DNA of 64,000 bases from Billgrantia campisalis (GCF_022341425.1 NZ_JABFUC010000002.1:310001-374000); one strand, 5' to 3'. Numbered from the stretch's first letter, positions 26,377 through 37,495 are shown. Translations and numbers: made by a program. The notes: generated from the letters alone by a model not told the origin.

Positions 26377-27141
26377 ATGGCCGTCGAAATCAAATCCAAG
26401 ATCGTCTCCTACAGCGTCAAGAAGGCGGTGGAGGAGGCCCCCCTGGCCGATGAGAACCCGCTCACGGTGCGCATTCCCTCGCGCCCCGAGGGCACCCTGG
26501 AGGCGGTCTCCGAGAAGATCTCCTACGTGGGCGCCGAGGGTCGCAAGAAGGTCTACCTGCTGGTCTCCTTCATGCCCGTGGAGGGCGTGCTGGACGGCAA
26601 GCGGGTGGTGATCGAGCGCCCGGTGGAGTTCTTCTTCCCCTCCGGCCAGCTCTCCAGCGAGCACCAGTGGATCACCGCCACCATGCGCAGCCTGTCGCTG
26701 GCCGCCCGCGGCGGCTATGTCACCCAGGCGGTGGCCGACCTGCGCAAGGTGGCCTGGGACAAGGGCCTGGTGCGCTGCGGCATGAACCGCTGGGGCAAGC
26801 CGATGTTCCACGACTCCGAGGTGGCGGCCATCGCCTGGTCGATCCAGCAGATCCTCTACCGCCGCGGCTTCCTCGACCAGGATGGCAACCAGGTGCCGGT
26901 GGAGGAGCTGGTCAGCCGCTATGCCCACCGCCTGACCCACGGCCACCCCTGGCAGCCGCCGGCCCACGAGGAAGAGGCCGCGCCCAGCGGCGCCGTCTCG
27001 GCCATCGGCGGCGACGCGGCCAGCGACAAGGGCGACGGCCCCACCGTGGTCGGCCACTGCCCCGAGTGTCGCGGCGAGCTGATCATGATGGATGGCTGCC
27101 CCACCTGCTACGCGGGCTGTGGCTGGTCCAAGTGTGGTTAG
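26377..27141 (+). CDS. nrdJ: NrdJb, C-terminal component of split class II ribonucleotide reductase
   Basis: A 254-residue protein that completes NrdJa. It begins with IKSKIVSYSVKKA, includes LSLAARGGYVTQAVADLRKVAWDKG, and ends with a Cys-rich zinc/redox tail (CPEC, CPTCYAGCGWSKC) that re-reduces the active site. AGAGGAG precedes the ATG. The split NrdJa/NrdJb form is known from Pseudomonas aeruginosa, so it is expected rather than a frameshift. Confidence 0.9.
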   Translation: MAVEIKSKIVSYSVKKAVEEAPLADENPLTVRIPSRPEGTLEAVSEKISYVGAEGRKKVYLLVSFMPVEGVLDGKRVVIERPVEFFFPSGQLSSEHQWITATMRSLSLAARGGYVTQAVADLRKVAWDKGLVRCGMNRWGKPMFHDSEVAAIAWSIQQILYRRGFLDQDGNQVPVEELVSRYAHRLTHGHPWQPPAHEEEAAPSGAVSAIGGDAASDKGDGPTVVGHCPECRGELIMMDGCPTCYAGCGWSKCG

Positions 27142-27176
27142 GCACTGCCTGTGCTAGCTCAGAAAGCTGAACCTAT

Positions 27177-27199
27177 GAAGCCGGGCATCGCCCGGCTTC
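27177..27199. terminator. Terminator hairpin between nrdJb and deoR
   Basis: Perfect 10-bp stem GAAGCCGGGC / GCCCGGCTTC with ATC loop at a convergent gene junction; no T-run. Confidence 0.55.
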
Positions 27200-27216
27200 A
27201 TCATGTGAGACGCCGG

Positions 27217-27972
27217 TCAGGCAGTGACGATCCTGGGGCCGCCTGTATCCGGTGACAGACCCAGGTCGCCGTCGGTGATGACCACGTCGAAGTCTGACAG
27301 CGCGGCGAAGTAGGCGGGACGAATCACCCCCAGCTTGCTTTCGTCCACCACCAGCAGGCGCTGGGCAGCGCAGGCGATGGCGGCCTGCTTGGGCGCGACC
27401 TCGTGGAAGTGAAAGCAGCTCACCCCCCGCATGCTGTGTACGCCGGCCGCCGAGAGAAAGGCGCGGTTGATGCCCAGCCGGCGGATGGCTTCGCTCATGG
27501 CGTTGTCGGCGAAGGTCTGGGAGACGCCATGGTAGAGCCCACCGAGCAGCACCAGGCGCACTCCCGGCAGGGCGCTCACCGCATTGGCCACGTTGAGGGC
27601 GTAGGTCACCACCGTCAGCCCGTCGAGTTCAGCCAGACAACCGCTCAGCGGCATCAGCGTGGTGCCGCAGTCGATGAACAGGGTGTCCCCGGGTTCTATG
27701 AACTCCGCCGCTCGTTGGCACAGCCGACGCTTGGCGTTGCGCTGGCTGTCCTGCTGCTCGTCCAGGTCATAGGCCGGTGCATAGCGGGGATTGTCGGCCT
27801 CGACCAGCCTGCCGCCTAGCAGAATGATGGCACCATCGCTGGCCGCCAGGTCGCGGCGCACGGTCATCTCGGAAACGCCGCATAGCCTTGCCGCTTCCGA
27901 GAGGTGAATGGTGCCCCCTCCGGCCAGGGTCTCCTTCAAGCGGGTCAGCCGCTCGGTTCGGCGCTGGTTCAT
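27217..27972 (-). CDS. deoR: DeoR-family repressor of the deo operon
   Basis: A 251-residue DeoR-family regulator: N-terminal HTH (LSEAARLCGVSEMTVRRDLA) and a sugar-phosphate sensing domain with IDCGTTLMPL and VVDESKLG. In E. coli DeoR senses deoxyribose-5-phosphate. It is divergent from nupC-deoCABD-cdd, with TGTTA/TAACA repeats in between that resemble the E. coli DeoR operator. The ATG chosen follows GGGAGAA; a longer frame adds 14 residues of unlikely sequence. Confidence 0.85.
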   Translation of the reverse strand: MNQRRTERLTRLKETLAGGGTIHLSEAARLCGVSEMTVRRDLAASDGAIILLGGRLVEADNPRYAPAYDLDEQQDSQRNAKRRLCQRAAEFIEPGDTLFIDCGTTLMPLSGCLAELDGLTVVTYALNVANAVSALPGVRLVLLGGLYHGVSQTFADNAMSEAIRRLGINRAFLSAAGVHSMRGVSCFHFHEVAPKQAAIACAAQRLLVVDESKLGVIRPAYFAALSDFDVVITDGDLGLSPDTGGPRIVTA

Positions 27973-28018
27973 GCCGCGTTCTCCCTCAAGGTTCCGGCGG
28001 ATCACCGGGATCAAAAAA

Positions 28019-28044
28019 TGTTAGAAAAATAACAGGGAATGTTA
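28019..28044. promoter_or_regulatory. DeoR-type operator
   Basis: TGTTAGAAAAATAACA (28019-28034) followed by a third half-site TGTTA (28040-28044). The three half-sites are about one helical turn apart and match the TGTTAGAA half of the E. coli DeoR operator. Lies in an AT-rich patch between deoR and nupC. Confidence 0.6.
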
Positions 28045-28104
28045 TATTTTTCACTCCAGGCTGTTGGCCTCTCCCCTCTACAACAACGATACGCAAGGTG
28101 CCCC

Positions 28105-29379
28105 ATGACTCTCATCATGAGCCTCGTCGGGATGGTGACCCTTATCGCCATTGCCCTTCTCGTTTCCAGCGACCGCAAGGCAATCCGTTTTCGCACCGTA
28201 GGTGGTGCCTTCGCCATCCAGGCGGGTATCGGCGCCTTCGTGCTCTACGTGCCCTTCGGTCAGGCGGTGCTGGCGACGATCTCCGCCGGCGTCAGTCAGG
28301 TGGTGCTCTATGCCAACGACGGCATCGACTTTCTCTTCGGCGGTCTGGCCGATGTCGAGAACATCGGCTTCGTCTTCGCGATCAAGGTGCTGCCGGTGAT
28401 CGTTTTCTTCTCGTCGCTGATCGCCGTGCTCTACTACATCGGCATCATGCAGTGGGTGATCCGCATCATCGGCGGGGCCCTGCAGAAGGCGCTGGGCACC
28501 TCGCGCACCGAGTCGCTCTCGGCCACCGCCAATATCTTCGTCGGCCAGACCGAGGCACCGCTGGTGGTGCGCCCCTTCATCGCCCGCATGACGCCCTCGC
28601 AGCTGTTTGCCGTGATGTGCGGTGGCCTGGCCTCGGTGGCCGGGGCGGTGCTGGCGGGCTATGCGGCGCTGGGGATTCCCATGGAGTACCTGGTGGCGGC
28701 CTCCTTCATGGCCGCACCGGGCGGGCTGCTGTTCGCCAAGCTGATCATGCCCGAAACCCAGGCGCCCGAGGATAGTATCTCCGAGGCCGAGGCGCGTCTG
28801 GAAGAGGAGGAGGACCACCCCACCAACGTGCTCGACGCGGCGGCGGCCGGGGCCACCTCGGGCCTCAAGCTGGCCGCCAACGTGGGGGCCATGCTGATCG
28901 CCTTCATCGGCCTGATCGCGCTGATCAACGGCATCCTCGGCGGCCTGGGGGGCTGGGTTGGCATGGAGGCGCTCAGCCTGGAGCTGATTCTCGGCTGGCT
29001 GTTCGCGCCGCTAGCCTTCCTGCTCGGTGTACCCTGGGAAGAGGCGACCCTGGCCGGCTCGTTTATCGGCCAGAAGCTGGTGGTCAACGAGTTCGTCGCC
29101 TATATCAACCTGGCCCCCTATCTCGACGGCAGTCAGCTGGTGGCCGCCACCGGCCAGGCGATGACACCCCATACCATGGCGATCCTGTCGTTCGCGCTGT
29201 GCGGCTTTGCCAATCTCTCCTCGATCGCCATTCTGCTCGGTGGCCTGGGCAGCATCGCCCCGAGCCGCCGCCACGACATCGCCCGCTTCGGCCTCAAGGC
29301 GGTGCTGGCCGGCACCCTCTCCAACCTGATGTCGGCCGCTCTGGCCGGCTTCTTCCTGGCGCTGGGCGGCATGAGCTGA
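28105..29379 (+). CDS. nupC: NupC-type concentrative nucleoside transporter
   Basis: A 424-residue membrane protein of the CNT family, with the hallmark [40 protein letters not shown], and [30 protein letters not shown] segments. It imports nucleosides with a cation. First gene of the deo/cdd salvage operon; start set by AAGGTG before ATG. Confidence 0.9.
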   Translation: MTLIMSLVGMVTLIAIALLVSSDRKAIRFRTVGGAFAIQAGIGAFVLYVPFGQAVLATISAGVSQVVLYANDGIDFLFGGLADVENIGFVFAIKVLPVIVFFSSLIAVLYYIGIMQWVIRIIGGALQKALGTSRTESLSATANIFVGQTEAPLVVRPFIARMTPSQLFAVMCGGLASVAGAVLAGYAALGIPMEYLVAASFMAAPGGLLFAKLIMPETQAPEDSISEAEARLEEEEDHPTNVLDAAAAGATSGLKLAANVGAMLIAFIGLIALINGILGGLGGWVGMEALSLELILGWLFAPLAFLLGVPWEEATLAGSFIGQKLVVNEFVAYINLAPYLDGSQLVAATGQAMTPHTMAILSFALCGFANLSSIAILLGGLGSIAPSRRHDIARFGLKAVLAGTLSNLMSAALAGFFLALGGMS

Positions 29380-29449
29380 GCTGTTACCGTGACGCGAGGG
29401 GGCTGACGAGGCCCCCTGCCATTTCCTTGTTTTACGGATGATCCGCACC

Positions 29450-30226
29450 ATGACCGATCTGCAGCGAGCCGCACGCCAGGCACTGGCGCTGATGGACCTG
29501 ACCAGCCTCAACGACGATGACACCGATGCCGCCATCGAGGCGCTTTGCCAGCGGGCTCAGACGCCCGTCGGGACGCCGGCGGCGGTATGCGTTTATCCCG
29601 CCTTCGTGGTGGCCGCCAGGCGCGCCCTGACGGCCTATCGGCTCAACGATATCGTCAAGATCGCTACGGTGACCAACTTTCCCCATGGCGGTGACGATAT
29701 CATGGCGGCCGCCCGGCAGACGCGGGCCGCCGTGGCCTCGGGTGCCGATGAGGTGGACGTCGTGTTTCCCTATCGGGCACTGATGGCCGGCAATGAAGCG
29801 GTGGGGGTAGCGCTGGTCGAGGCCTGCCGACAGGCCTGCGGTAGCGCCACTCTCAAGGTAATCCTGGAGAGCGGTGAGCTCGCCGCCCCATCCCTGATCC
29901 GTCGTGCCAGCGAGCTGGCCATCGAAGGCGGGGCCGATTTCCTCAAGACCTCCACCGGCAAGGTCGAGGTCAATGCAACCCTCGAAGCCGCCGAGATAAT
30001 GCTCCAGGTGATCCGTGACAGTGGCAAGGAGGTCGGTTTCAAGGCCGCCGGCGGGGTGCGTACCGCGGCAGAGGCCCAGGCCTACCTGCAGCTGGCCGAG
30101 CGGTTGATGGGCGCGGACTGGATCACCCCGGCGCACTTTCGGTTCGGTGCCTCGGGGCTGCTCGATGACCTGCTGATCACGCTGGGCGTGGAGTCGGGCA
30201 GCGCGGTGCCGAGGGGGGGCTACTGA
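29450..30226 (+). CDS. deoC: DeoC, deoxyribose-phosphate aldolase
   Basis: A 258-residue class I aldolase nearly colinear with E. coli DeoC (MTDLQ...[13 protein letters not shown]). The Schiff-base lysine lies in [11 protein letters not shown]. It splits deoxyribose-5-phosphate into acetaldehyde and glyceraldehyde-3-phosphate. The ATG at 29450 is preferred over 29438 because it matches the E. coli start. Its stop overlaps the deoA start (TGATG). Confidence 0.95.
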   Translation: MTDLQRAARQALALMDLTSLNDDDTDAAIEALCQRAQTPVGTPAAVCVYPAFVVAARRALTAYRLNDIVKIATVTNFPHGGDDIMAAARQTRAAVASGADEVDVVFPYRALMAGNEAVGVALVEACRQACGSATLKVILESGELAAPSLIRRASELAIEGGADFLKTSTGKVEVNATLEAAEIMLQVIRDSGKEVGFKAAGGVRTAAEAQAYLQLAERLMGADWITPAHFRFGASGLLDDLLITLGVESGSAVPRGGY

Positions 30227-31562
30227 TGGGCGCTCAGACACTGCCCCAGGAGCTGATCCGCGCCAAGCGCGACGGCGAGGCGCTGTCGGTCGAAGCGATC
30301 CGCGAACTGGTGGGAGGCGTCAGCGATGGCAGCCTCTCCGATGCCCAGGTGGGCGCGCTGGCCATGGCGATCTACCTCAACGGCATGAATGCCGCCGAGA
30401 CCCTGGCCCTGACAGAGGCGATCCGGGATTCCGGCGAGGTTCTCACCTGGGCTGGCCTCGACCTGCCGGGACCGGTGCTCGACAAGCACTCCACCGGCGG
30501 TGTGGGCGACCTGGTCTCACTGGTACTGGGGCCCTGGATCGCTGCCTGTGGCGGCTGCGTTCCGATGGTCTCTGGCCGCGGCTTGGGGCACACCGGCGGC
30601 ACCCTGGACAAGCTCGAGGCGATCCCCGGCTACGATATTGCTCCTAGGCGGGAGCGCTTTCGTACCCTGGTGCGCGAAGTGGGCGTGGCGATTGTCGGCC
30701 AGACCGCCGAGCTGGCGCCGGCCGACAGGCGGCTCTACGCCATCCGCGATGTCACCGCCACGGTGGAGTCGCTGCCGCTGATCGTGTCGTCGATTCTCGG
30801 CAAGAAGCTGGCCTGCGGCCTCGATGCCCTGGTGATGGACGTCAAGACCGGCAGCGGCGCCTTTATGCCCACGCCGGAAAAGTCGCGGAAGCTGGCAGAG
30901 ACGATCGCCGAAGTGGCAAGCCAGGCCGGCACGTCGACCACGGCGGTACTTACCGACATGAGCCAGCCATTGGCGCCCTGCGCCGGTAACGCCATCGAAG
31001 TCCACCAGGCGATCAGCCTGCTCACCGGCGAGCAGAGCGGCGGCCGGCTGCTTGAGGTGACCCGTGCGCTGGCCGTCGAACTGCTGCAGGCCGGTCGGTT
31101 GGCCGACTCAGCCGATGAGGCGGGTAGCCGGCTCGACCGGGCGCTCGCCTCGGGTGCCGCCGCCGAGCGCTTCGCGCGCATGGTGACTGGGCTGGGTGGG
31201 CCCGCCGATCTGCTCGAGCGGCCCGGCGCCTATCTGCCCGAGGCACCGGTCAGGCGTGCCGTCTTCGCCGAGCGGCCCGGCCGGGTACAGCGCATGGATA
31301 CCCGCGCCCTGGGCCTCGCAGTGGTGGCGCTCGGCGGCGGACGCCGGTCGCCCAGCGACGCCATTGACAGCGCCGTCGGCCTGGCCGGGGTCGCCGCCAT
31401 CGGCGAGCGGGTCGATGCAACGCGCCCGCTGGCGGTGATCCACGCCCGCCGCGAGGATGACGCCGACCGTGCCGCCGCCCAGCTGCTGGCCGCCATTCAG
31501 GTGGGCGAGGAGGGCGTCGCTGCGCCTACACTGATCCAGGACACCATCCGTCGGGAGGCCCC

Positions 31563-31566
<4 letters not shown>
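30226..31566 (+). CDS. deoA: DeoA, thymidine phosphorylase
   Basis: A 446-residue nucleoside phosphorylase with the family signature [20 protein letters not shown] and KHSTGGVGD. It cleaves thymidine or deoxyuridine with phosphate. Start and stop overlap deoC and deoB, so translation is coupled. Confidence 0.95.
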
Positions 31567-32794
<1,228 letters not shown>

Positions 32795-32795
<1 letters not shown>

Positions 32796-33523
32796 TGGCC
32801 ACTCCCCATATCAACGCGGAGCCGGGTGATTTTGCCGATACCGTGCTGATGCCCGGCGACCCGCTGCGTGCCCAGCATATCGCCGAGTCCTTCCTCGAAG
32901 GAGCGCGCCGGGTCACCGATGTGCGCAACATGTTCGGCTACACCGGCCGCTATCGTGGGCGAGAGATCTCGGTAATGGGCCACGGCATGGGCATTCCGTC
33001 GGCCTCCATCTATGCCAAGGAGCTGATCACCGATTACGGCGTGCGGCGGCTGGTGCGGGTCGGCTCCTGCGGCGCGGTGCGCGACGACGTGGCGGTGCGC
33101 GACGTGGTGATCGGACTGGGTGCCTGCACTGACTCCGGGGTCAACCGCACCCGCTTCATGGGCCACGACTTCGCCGCCATCGCCGACTTCGAGCTGACCC
33201 GCCACGCCGTGGATGCCGCCCGAGCCCAGGGGGTGCCGGTGAAGGTGGGCAATCTGTTCTCGGCGGATCTGTTCTATAACCCCCAGGGTGAGCTGTTCGA
33301 GCTGATGAAGCGCTATGGCATCGTCGGCGTGGAGATGGAAGCCGCCGGCCTCTATGGCGTGGCCGCCGAGTTCGGCGCCCGGGCGGCGACGATCTGCACG
33401 GTGTCGGACCACATCCTCAAGGGTGACTCGCTGAGCAGCCAGGAGCGTCAGAGCACCTTCGACGAGATGGTCGAGGTAGCGCTGGAAGCGGTGCTGCGCG
33501 ACGACAAAGGGAGGGCGGCATGA
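32795..33523 (+). CDS. deoD: DeoD, purine nucleoside phosphorylase
   Basis: A 242-residue trimeric-fold (hexameric E. coli type) phosphorylase: MATPHINAE start, [30 protein letters not shown] and CTVSDHI motifs. It cleaves purine nucleosides. Four-base overlap with cdd. Confidence 0.95.
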
Positions 33524-33927
33524 GCGAGGTCCTGAGCCCGGGTGTCGTCGCGGAATTGATCGCGGTGCGCGGCCGCGCCTACGCGCCCTACTCGCAGCAT
33601 CCGGTGGGCGCCATGGTGGAAAGCGCCAGCGGGGCACGCTACTTCGGCGCCAACGTCGAGGTAGCCCACTACAAGGGGCTATGCGCCGAGGCCTCTGCCA
33701 TCGCCGCCATGGCCAGCGCCGGCGAGCGGCGCCTGCGTCACGTCTATGTCATCGGCCCCGGCGATCACCCGTGCACGCCCTGTGGCGACTGTCGCCAGCG
33801 TATCCGCGAGTTTGCCGACGGCGAGACCCGCATCCACGTGCTGGACGCCCGGGGGCGGCTGCTCAGGCGCTACACCATCGAAGAGCTCCTGCCGGATGCC
33901 TTCGGGCCGGAGAACCTGGCGGTTTAG
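33520..33927 (+). CDS. cdd: Cdd, cytidine deaminase
   Basis: A 135-residue tetrameric-type cytidine deaminase. Zinc ligands are Cys55 (in LCAEASA, with catalytic Glu57), Cys88 and Cys91 (CTPCGDCRQ). Last gene of the salvage operon; its stop overlaps the stop of the convergent nrdG-like gene by four bases. Confidence 0.93.
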   Translation: MSEVLSPGVVAELIAVRGRAYAPYSQHPVGAMVESASGARYFGANVEVAHYKGLCAEASAIAAMASAGERRLRHVYVIGPGDHPCTPCGDCRQRIREFADGETRIHVLDARGRLLRRYTIEELLPDAFGPENLAV

Positions 33928-34658
33928 CCGCGCAGCGCTAGCTGCGTGAAATGCGGGCGCAGCCGGCGCACCAGGGCCTCCACGGCGTCGCGGGCGGGGG
34001 CGTCGGCGACCGGCCGGCAGTAATCGGGGTCCTGGCACTGTTCCAGGCGCGCCAGCTGCAGCGCATAGTGGCGGACGCCGCAGTCGGCCAGCGTCAGCGC
34101 CAGCTCCTCCAGGCGCTCCAGGTCGAAGTCCTTCCAATGCACCGTGGTGCGACACTCGAAGGCGGTGTCGCCCTCCAGCAGCAGCGCCAGGCTGCGGGCA
34201 TGGCGCTGCCAGATCCCCGCGCGCCCGCCGATGCGGTCGAAGTCCCGGCCGCGCCCCTTGACGTCGAGGGCCACCCAGTCCAGCAGCGGTAGCAGCGCCT
34301 CCAGGCGTTCCGGGTAGGGGCCGGCGGTGTGCAGGCCTACCGCCAGCCCCAGCTCGCGGCAGGCCAGGGCGGCATCGGGCAGGTCGGGGTGCAGGGTGGG
34401 CTCGCCGCCGCTGAACACCACCGCCTCCAGGTCGCCGGCCCGGGCGGCGAGCAGCGCCTCGACGGCCTCCCACTCGCCCGCCACGGCGCGGCGCGCTTCA
34501 CCCATGGTGCTCGCCGTTTCGCAGTAGCCGCAGCGCAGCGGACAGCCCTGCAGGTAGACCACCGCCGCGAGCCGGCCGGGAAAGGCCGTGGTGCTCGCAG
34601 CCGTCAGCCCGGCAATGGGCAGGCGGGGTGAGGGGAGGGTGATGGCGTCCAGGCGCAT
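33924..34658 (-). CDS. Second NrdG-type radical SAM activase (anaerobic RNR activating protein paralogue)
   Basis: A 244-residue radical SAM protein, paralogous to the next gene: cluster motif GCPLRCGYC (Cys39, 43, 46), VVFSGGEPTLHPDLP, VGLHTAGPYPERLEALLPLLDWVALDVKG. It belongs to the NrdG family that generates the glycyl radical on NrdD. After the cluster motif it reads ETAST where its neighbour has HNPQM. It has its own FNR-type promoter in the gap upstream, unlike a simple operon copy. The start at 34658 lies about 22 bases after the predicted transcription start. Confidence 0.8.
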   Translation of the reverse strand: MRLDAITLPSPRLPIAGLTAASTTAFPGRLAAVVYLQGCPLRCGYCETASTMGEARRAVAGEWEAVEALLAARAGDLEAVVFSGGEPTLHPDLPDAALACRELGLAVGLHTAGPYPERLEALLPLLDWVALDVKGRGRDFDRIGGRAGIWQRHARSLALLLEGDTAFECRTTVHWKDFDLERLEELALTLADCGVRHYALQLARLEQCQDPDYCRPVADAPARDAVEALVRRLRPHFTQLALRG

Positions 34659-34714
34659 GGGGAGCTCGTGTGCGGGCGGTGCCATCATGCTAGTCGAGTC
34701 GCCGCCGGCGCCCT

Positions 34715-34728
34715 TTGACGGGCGTCAT
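34715..34728 (-). promoter_or_regulatory. FNR-type box of the second nrdG paralogue
   Basis: TTGAC-GGGC-GTCAT, with -10 TAGCAT (34687-34692) exactly 32 bp from its centre. The same -10 and flank (TGCTAGTCGAGT on the plus strand) recur at ubiU. Confidence 0.65.
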
Positions 34729-34771
34729 AAGCAGGCGTGCTTTCGCTGCTCGGCCGCTGCCTAGCCGGCGC

Positions 34772-35497
34772 TCACTGACGTAGCGTCAACCTCCGAAAAG
34801 CGGGGCGCAGTTCGTTGATAAGCGCCTCCACCTGGCCGGTTGTCGGGGCCCCTGGCACCGGCGCGGTGTAGTCGGCGTCCAGGCACTGCCCGGTGCGGGC
34901 CAGTTGGATCGCGTAGTGGGTGGCGCCATGCTCGGCGAGATCCAGGGCCAGCCGACGCAGGCGTTCCAGGTCGAAATCTCGCCAGTGCACCGTGGTGCGA
35001 CACTCAACGGCAATGCCGTGCTTCATCAGCAGTGTCAGGCTGCGCTCCTGCGGGGCGGCCATGCCGCGGCGTCCGACGATCCGGTCGATGTCATCGGCCG
35101 GGCCCTTGACGTCCAGCCCTACCCAGTCGAGCCAGGGCAGCAGCGCCTGCAGGCGCTGTGGGTAGATGCCGGCCGTATGCAGGCCGACCTTGAAGCCGAG
35201 CGCCTTGGCCCGCTTGACCGCGGCGGGCAGCTCGGCGTGCAGCGTCGGCTCGCCGCCGCTGAATACCACGGCCTCCAGTAGGCCACGACGACTCTCCAGG
35301 AAGTCCGCGACGCCTTGCCACTCCGCCGGCTCGCCGCGCCGGGCGGCGAGCATCTGGGGATTGTGGCAGTAGCCGCAGCGCAGCGGGCAGCCCTGCAGGA
35401 AGACCACGCAGGCTAGGTGGTCGGGGTAGTCCAGGGTGGTCATGGGGGTGAAGCCGGCCACGGGCAGCCGCGGCCGGCCGGGTTCGGGGTGAGGCAT
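34772..35497 (-). CDS. nrdG: NrdG, activase of anaerobic ribonucleotide reductase
   Basis: A 241-residue radical SAM activase with GCPLRCGYCHN (Cys37, 41, 44), VFSGGEPTLHAELP and DWVGLDVKGPADDIDRIVG. It uses S-adenosylmethionine to place the glycyl radical on the reductase. It follows the small glycyl-radical gene by 55 bp, in the order nrdD, glycyl-radical protein, nrdG. Confidence 0.88.
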   Translation of the reverse strand: MPHPEPGRPRLPVAGFTPMTTLDYPDHLACVVFLQGCPLRCGYCHNPQMLAARRGEPAEWQGVADFLESRRGLLEAVVFSGGEPTLHAELPAAVKRAKALGFKVGLHTAGIYPQRLQALLPWLDWVGLDVKGPADDIDRIVGRRGMAAPQERSLTLLMKHGIAVECRTTVHWRDFDLERLRRLALDLAEHGATHYAIQLARTGQCLDADYTAPVPGAPTTGQVEALINELRPAFRRLTLRQ

Positions 35498-35552
35498 CGG
35501 GGCATTCCGGGCAAGCGCCCCGGGGGTGCCGGGGCGCGGTGTGCTGGGGGGC

Positions 35553-35717
35553 TCAGCCGCGGGCGGCGCGCTCGCTGAAGTGGCGGCGTTCGCGGTGTTC
35601 GGACTGCTTGCCGCGGTTGAACTGGCTGACCGGGCGGTGATAGCCCATCACCCGGGTCCAGACTTCGCAGCGCTGGCGCTGTTCGGTGGGCAGGCTGGCG
35701 GTATCTATCTGATGCAT
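35553..35717 (-). CDS. Separate small glycyl-radical protein completing NrdD
   Basis: A 54-residue protein whose core EVWTRVMGYHRPVSQFNRGK is the C-terminal glycyl-radical signature of class III ribonucleotide reductases; Gly25 in RVMGY is the radical site. AAGGAG lies six to seven bases before its ATG, so it is a true separate start. It is 38 bp after the nrdD stop and in a different frame, so neither readthrough of one stop nor a single frameshift would simply restore one chain. The nrdD product lacks this segment. The two proteins must assemble for activity, much as YfiD can complement damaged PflB (analogy only). Confidence 0.85.
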   Translation of the reverse strand: MHQIDTASLPTEQRQRCEVWTRVMGYHRPVSQFNRGKQSEHRERRHFSERAARG

Positions 35718-35755
35718 ATCGTGCTCCTTGATAGGTGGCAGGGGGCAAGCCGGTC

Positions 35756-37495
35756 TCAGGCCGTTGCCTCGGCCTGGCAGGCTCGTTGGGCCAGAAGCGC
35801 TTCGTCGCACTTCGGGCAGAACTCGTGTTCACCGGCCAGATAGCCGTGTACCGGGCAGATCGAGAAGGTGGGGGTCACGGTGATATAGGGCAGGCGAAAG
35901 CGCGACAGGGCGGTGCGCACCAGCTTCTTGCAGGCCGTTGGGCTGGAGAGCTTCTCGCGCATATAGAGGTGCAACACGGTGCCGCCGGTGTAGCGGGTCT
36001 GCAGCGGGTCCTGGTGCAGCAGCGCCTCGAAGGGGTCGTCGGTGAACCCGACCGGCAGCTGGCTGGAGTTGGTGTAGTAGGGGGCATCGGGCGTGCCCGC
36101 CTGGAGAATGCCGGGGTAGCGCGCCTGGTCCTCCTTGGCGAAGCGGTAGGTGGTGCCCTCCGCCGGCGTCGCCTCCAGGTTGTAGAGATGGCCGGTGGTC
36201 TCCTGAAACTCGCGCATCCGCTCGCGCACCTGGTCGAGCAGCTCCAGCGCCAGCTGCTGGCCTTCGGGATCGGCGATGTCGTAGCGGTCCTCGGAGAAAT
36301 TGCGCACCATCTCGTTGAGGCCGTTCACCCCCAGGGTGGAGAAGTGATTGCGCAGGGTGCCCAGGTAGCGCTGGCTGTAAGGGTAGAGGCCGTCGTCCAT
36401 CCACCGCTGGATGCGCTCGCGCTTGATCTCCAGGCTGTCCCGGCCAAGCTCGAGCAGGCGGTTCAGCTCGGCGTAGAGGCCCGTTCTGTCGCCGGCGAAG
36501 CGATGGCCCAGCCGCGCGCAGTTCAGCGTCACCACGCCCAGCGAGCCGGTCTGCTCGGCGCTGCCGAATAGCCCGTTGCCGCGCTTGAGCAGCTCGGAGA
36601 GGTCCAGCTGCAGCCGGCAGCACATGGAGCGCACCATGTGCGGCTCCAGGTCGGAGTTGAGGAAGTTCTGGAAGTAGGGCAGGCCGTACTTGGCGGTCAG
36701 GGCGAAGAGCCGCTCGGCGTTGTCGCTCTCCCAGTCGAAATCGGGGGTGATGTTGTAGGTGGGAATCGGAAAGGTGAATACCCGCCCCTGGCGGTCGCCG
36801 GACTCCATCACCTCCAGGTAGGCGCGGTTGAGAAGCTCCATCTCGGCCTGCAGCTCGCCGTAGGTGAAGGGCTGCTCCTCGCCGCCGATGACCGGCACCT
36901 GGTCGCGCAGGTCCGCCGGGCACACCCAGTCGAAGGTGAGGTTGGTGAAGGGGGTCTGGCTGCCCCAGCGGGAGGGCACGTTGAGGTTGTAGATGAACTC
37001 CTGCACCGCCTGCTTCACCGCCGGGTAGTCGAGCCCGTCGCGGCGCACATAGGGGGCCAGGTAGGTATCGAAGGAGCTGAAGGCCTGGGCGCCGGCCCAC
37101 TCATTCTGCAGGGTGCCGAGGAAGTTGACCATCTGCCCCAGGGCGCTGGAAAGGTGGCGGGGCGGGGCGCTCTCGGCGCGTCCCGGCACGCCGTTGAAGC
37201 CCTCGATCAGCAGGGTGCGCAGCGACCAGCCGGCACAGTAGCCGCCGAGCATGTCCAGGTCGTGGATATGCAGGTCGCCCTCGCGGTGGGCGGTGCCGAC
37301 CGCCTCCGGGTAGACCTCGTCGAGCCAGTAGTTGGCGATCAGCTTGCCCGAGGCGTTGAGGATCAGCCCGCCCAGGGAGTAGCCCTGGTTGGCGTTGGCA
37401 TTGACGCGCCAGTCGGCGCGCTGCAGGTATTCGTTGACCGTCGCGGCGACCTCGACGTGGCGCTTGCCGGCCTGGTGACTGGAGGGGGTGTTCAC
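35756..37495 (-). CDS. nrdD: NrdD, anaerobic ribonucleoside-triphosphate reductase lacking its glycyl-radical tail (GTG start)
   Basis: A 579-residue class III reductase body without an ATP-cone: NTPSSHQAGK start, GYSLGGLILNASGKL, DLHIHDLDMLGGYC, and the C-terminal zinc motif CPVHGYLAGEHEFCPKC. The protein ends soon after the zinc motif, where other NrdD proteins continue into the RVxGY radical loop; that loop is encoded by the next small gene. The start is GTG at 37495, with GGGAG six bases before it; an ATG further upstream (37552) lies before the predicted transcription start. FNR-type and NrdR elements precede it. Confidence 0.88.
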   Translation of the reverse strand: MNTPSSHQAGKRHVEVAATVNEYLQRADWRVNANANQGYSLGGLILNASGKLIANYWLDEVYPEAVGTAHREGDLHIHDLDMLGGYCAGWSLRTLLIEGFNGVPGRAESAPPRHLSSALGQMVNFLGTLQNEWAGAQAFSSFDTYLAPYVRRDGLDYPAVKQAVQEFIYNLNVPSRWGSQTPFTNLTFDWVCPADLRDQVPVIGGEEQPFTYGELQAEMELLNRAYLEVMESGDRQGRVFTFPIPTYNITPDFDWESDNAERLFALTAKYGLPYFQNFLNSDLEPHMVRSMCCRLQLDLSELLKRGNGLFGSAEQTGSLGVVTLNCARLGHRFAGDRTGLYAELNRLLELGRDSLEIKRERIQRWMDDGLYPYSQRYLGTLRNHFSTLGVNGLNEMVRNFSEDRYDIADPEGQQLALELLDQVRERMREFQETTGHLYNLEATPAEGTTYRFAKEDQARYPGILQAGTPDAPYYTNSSQLPVGFTDDPFEALLHQDPLQTRYTGGTVLHLYMREKLSSPTACKKLVRTALSRFRLPYITVTPTFSICPVHGYLAGEHEFCPKCDEALLAQRACQAEATA

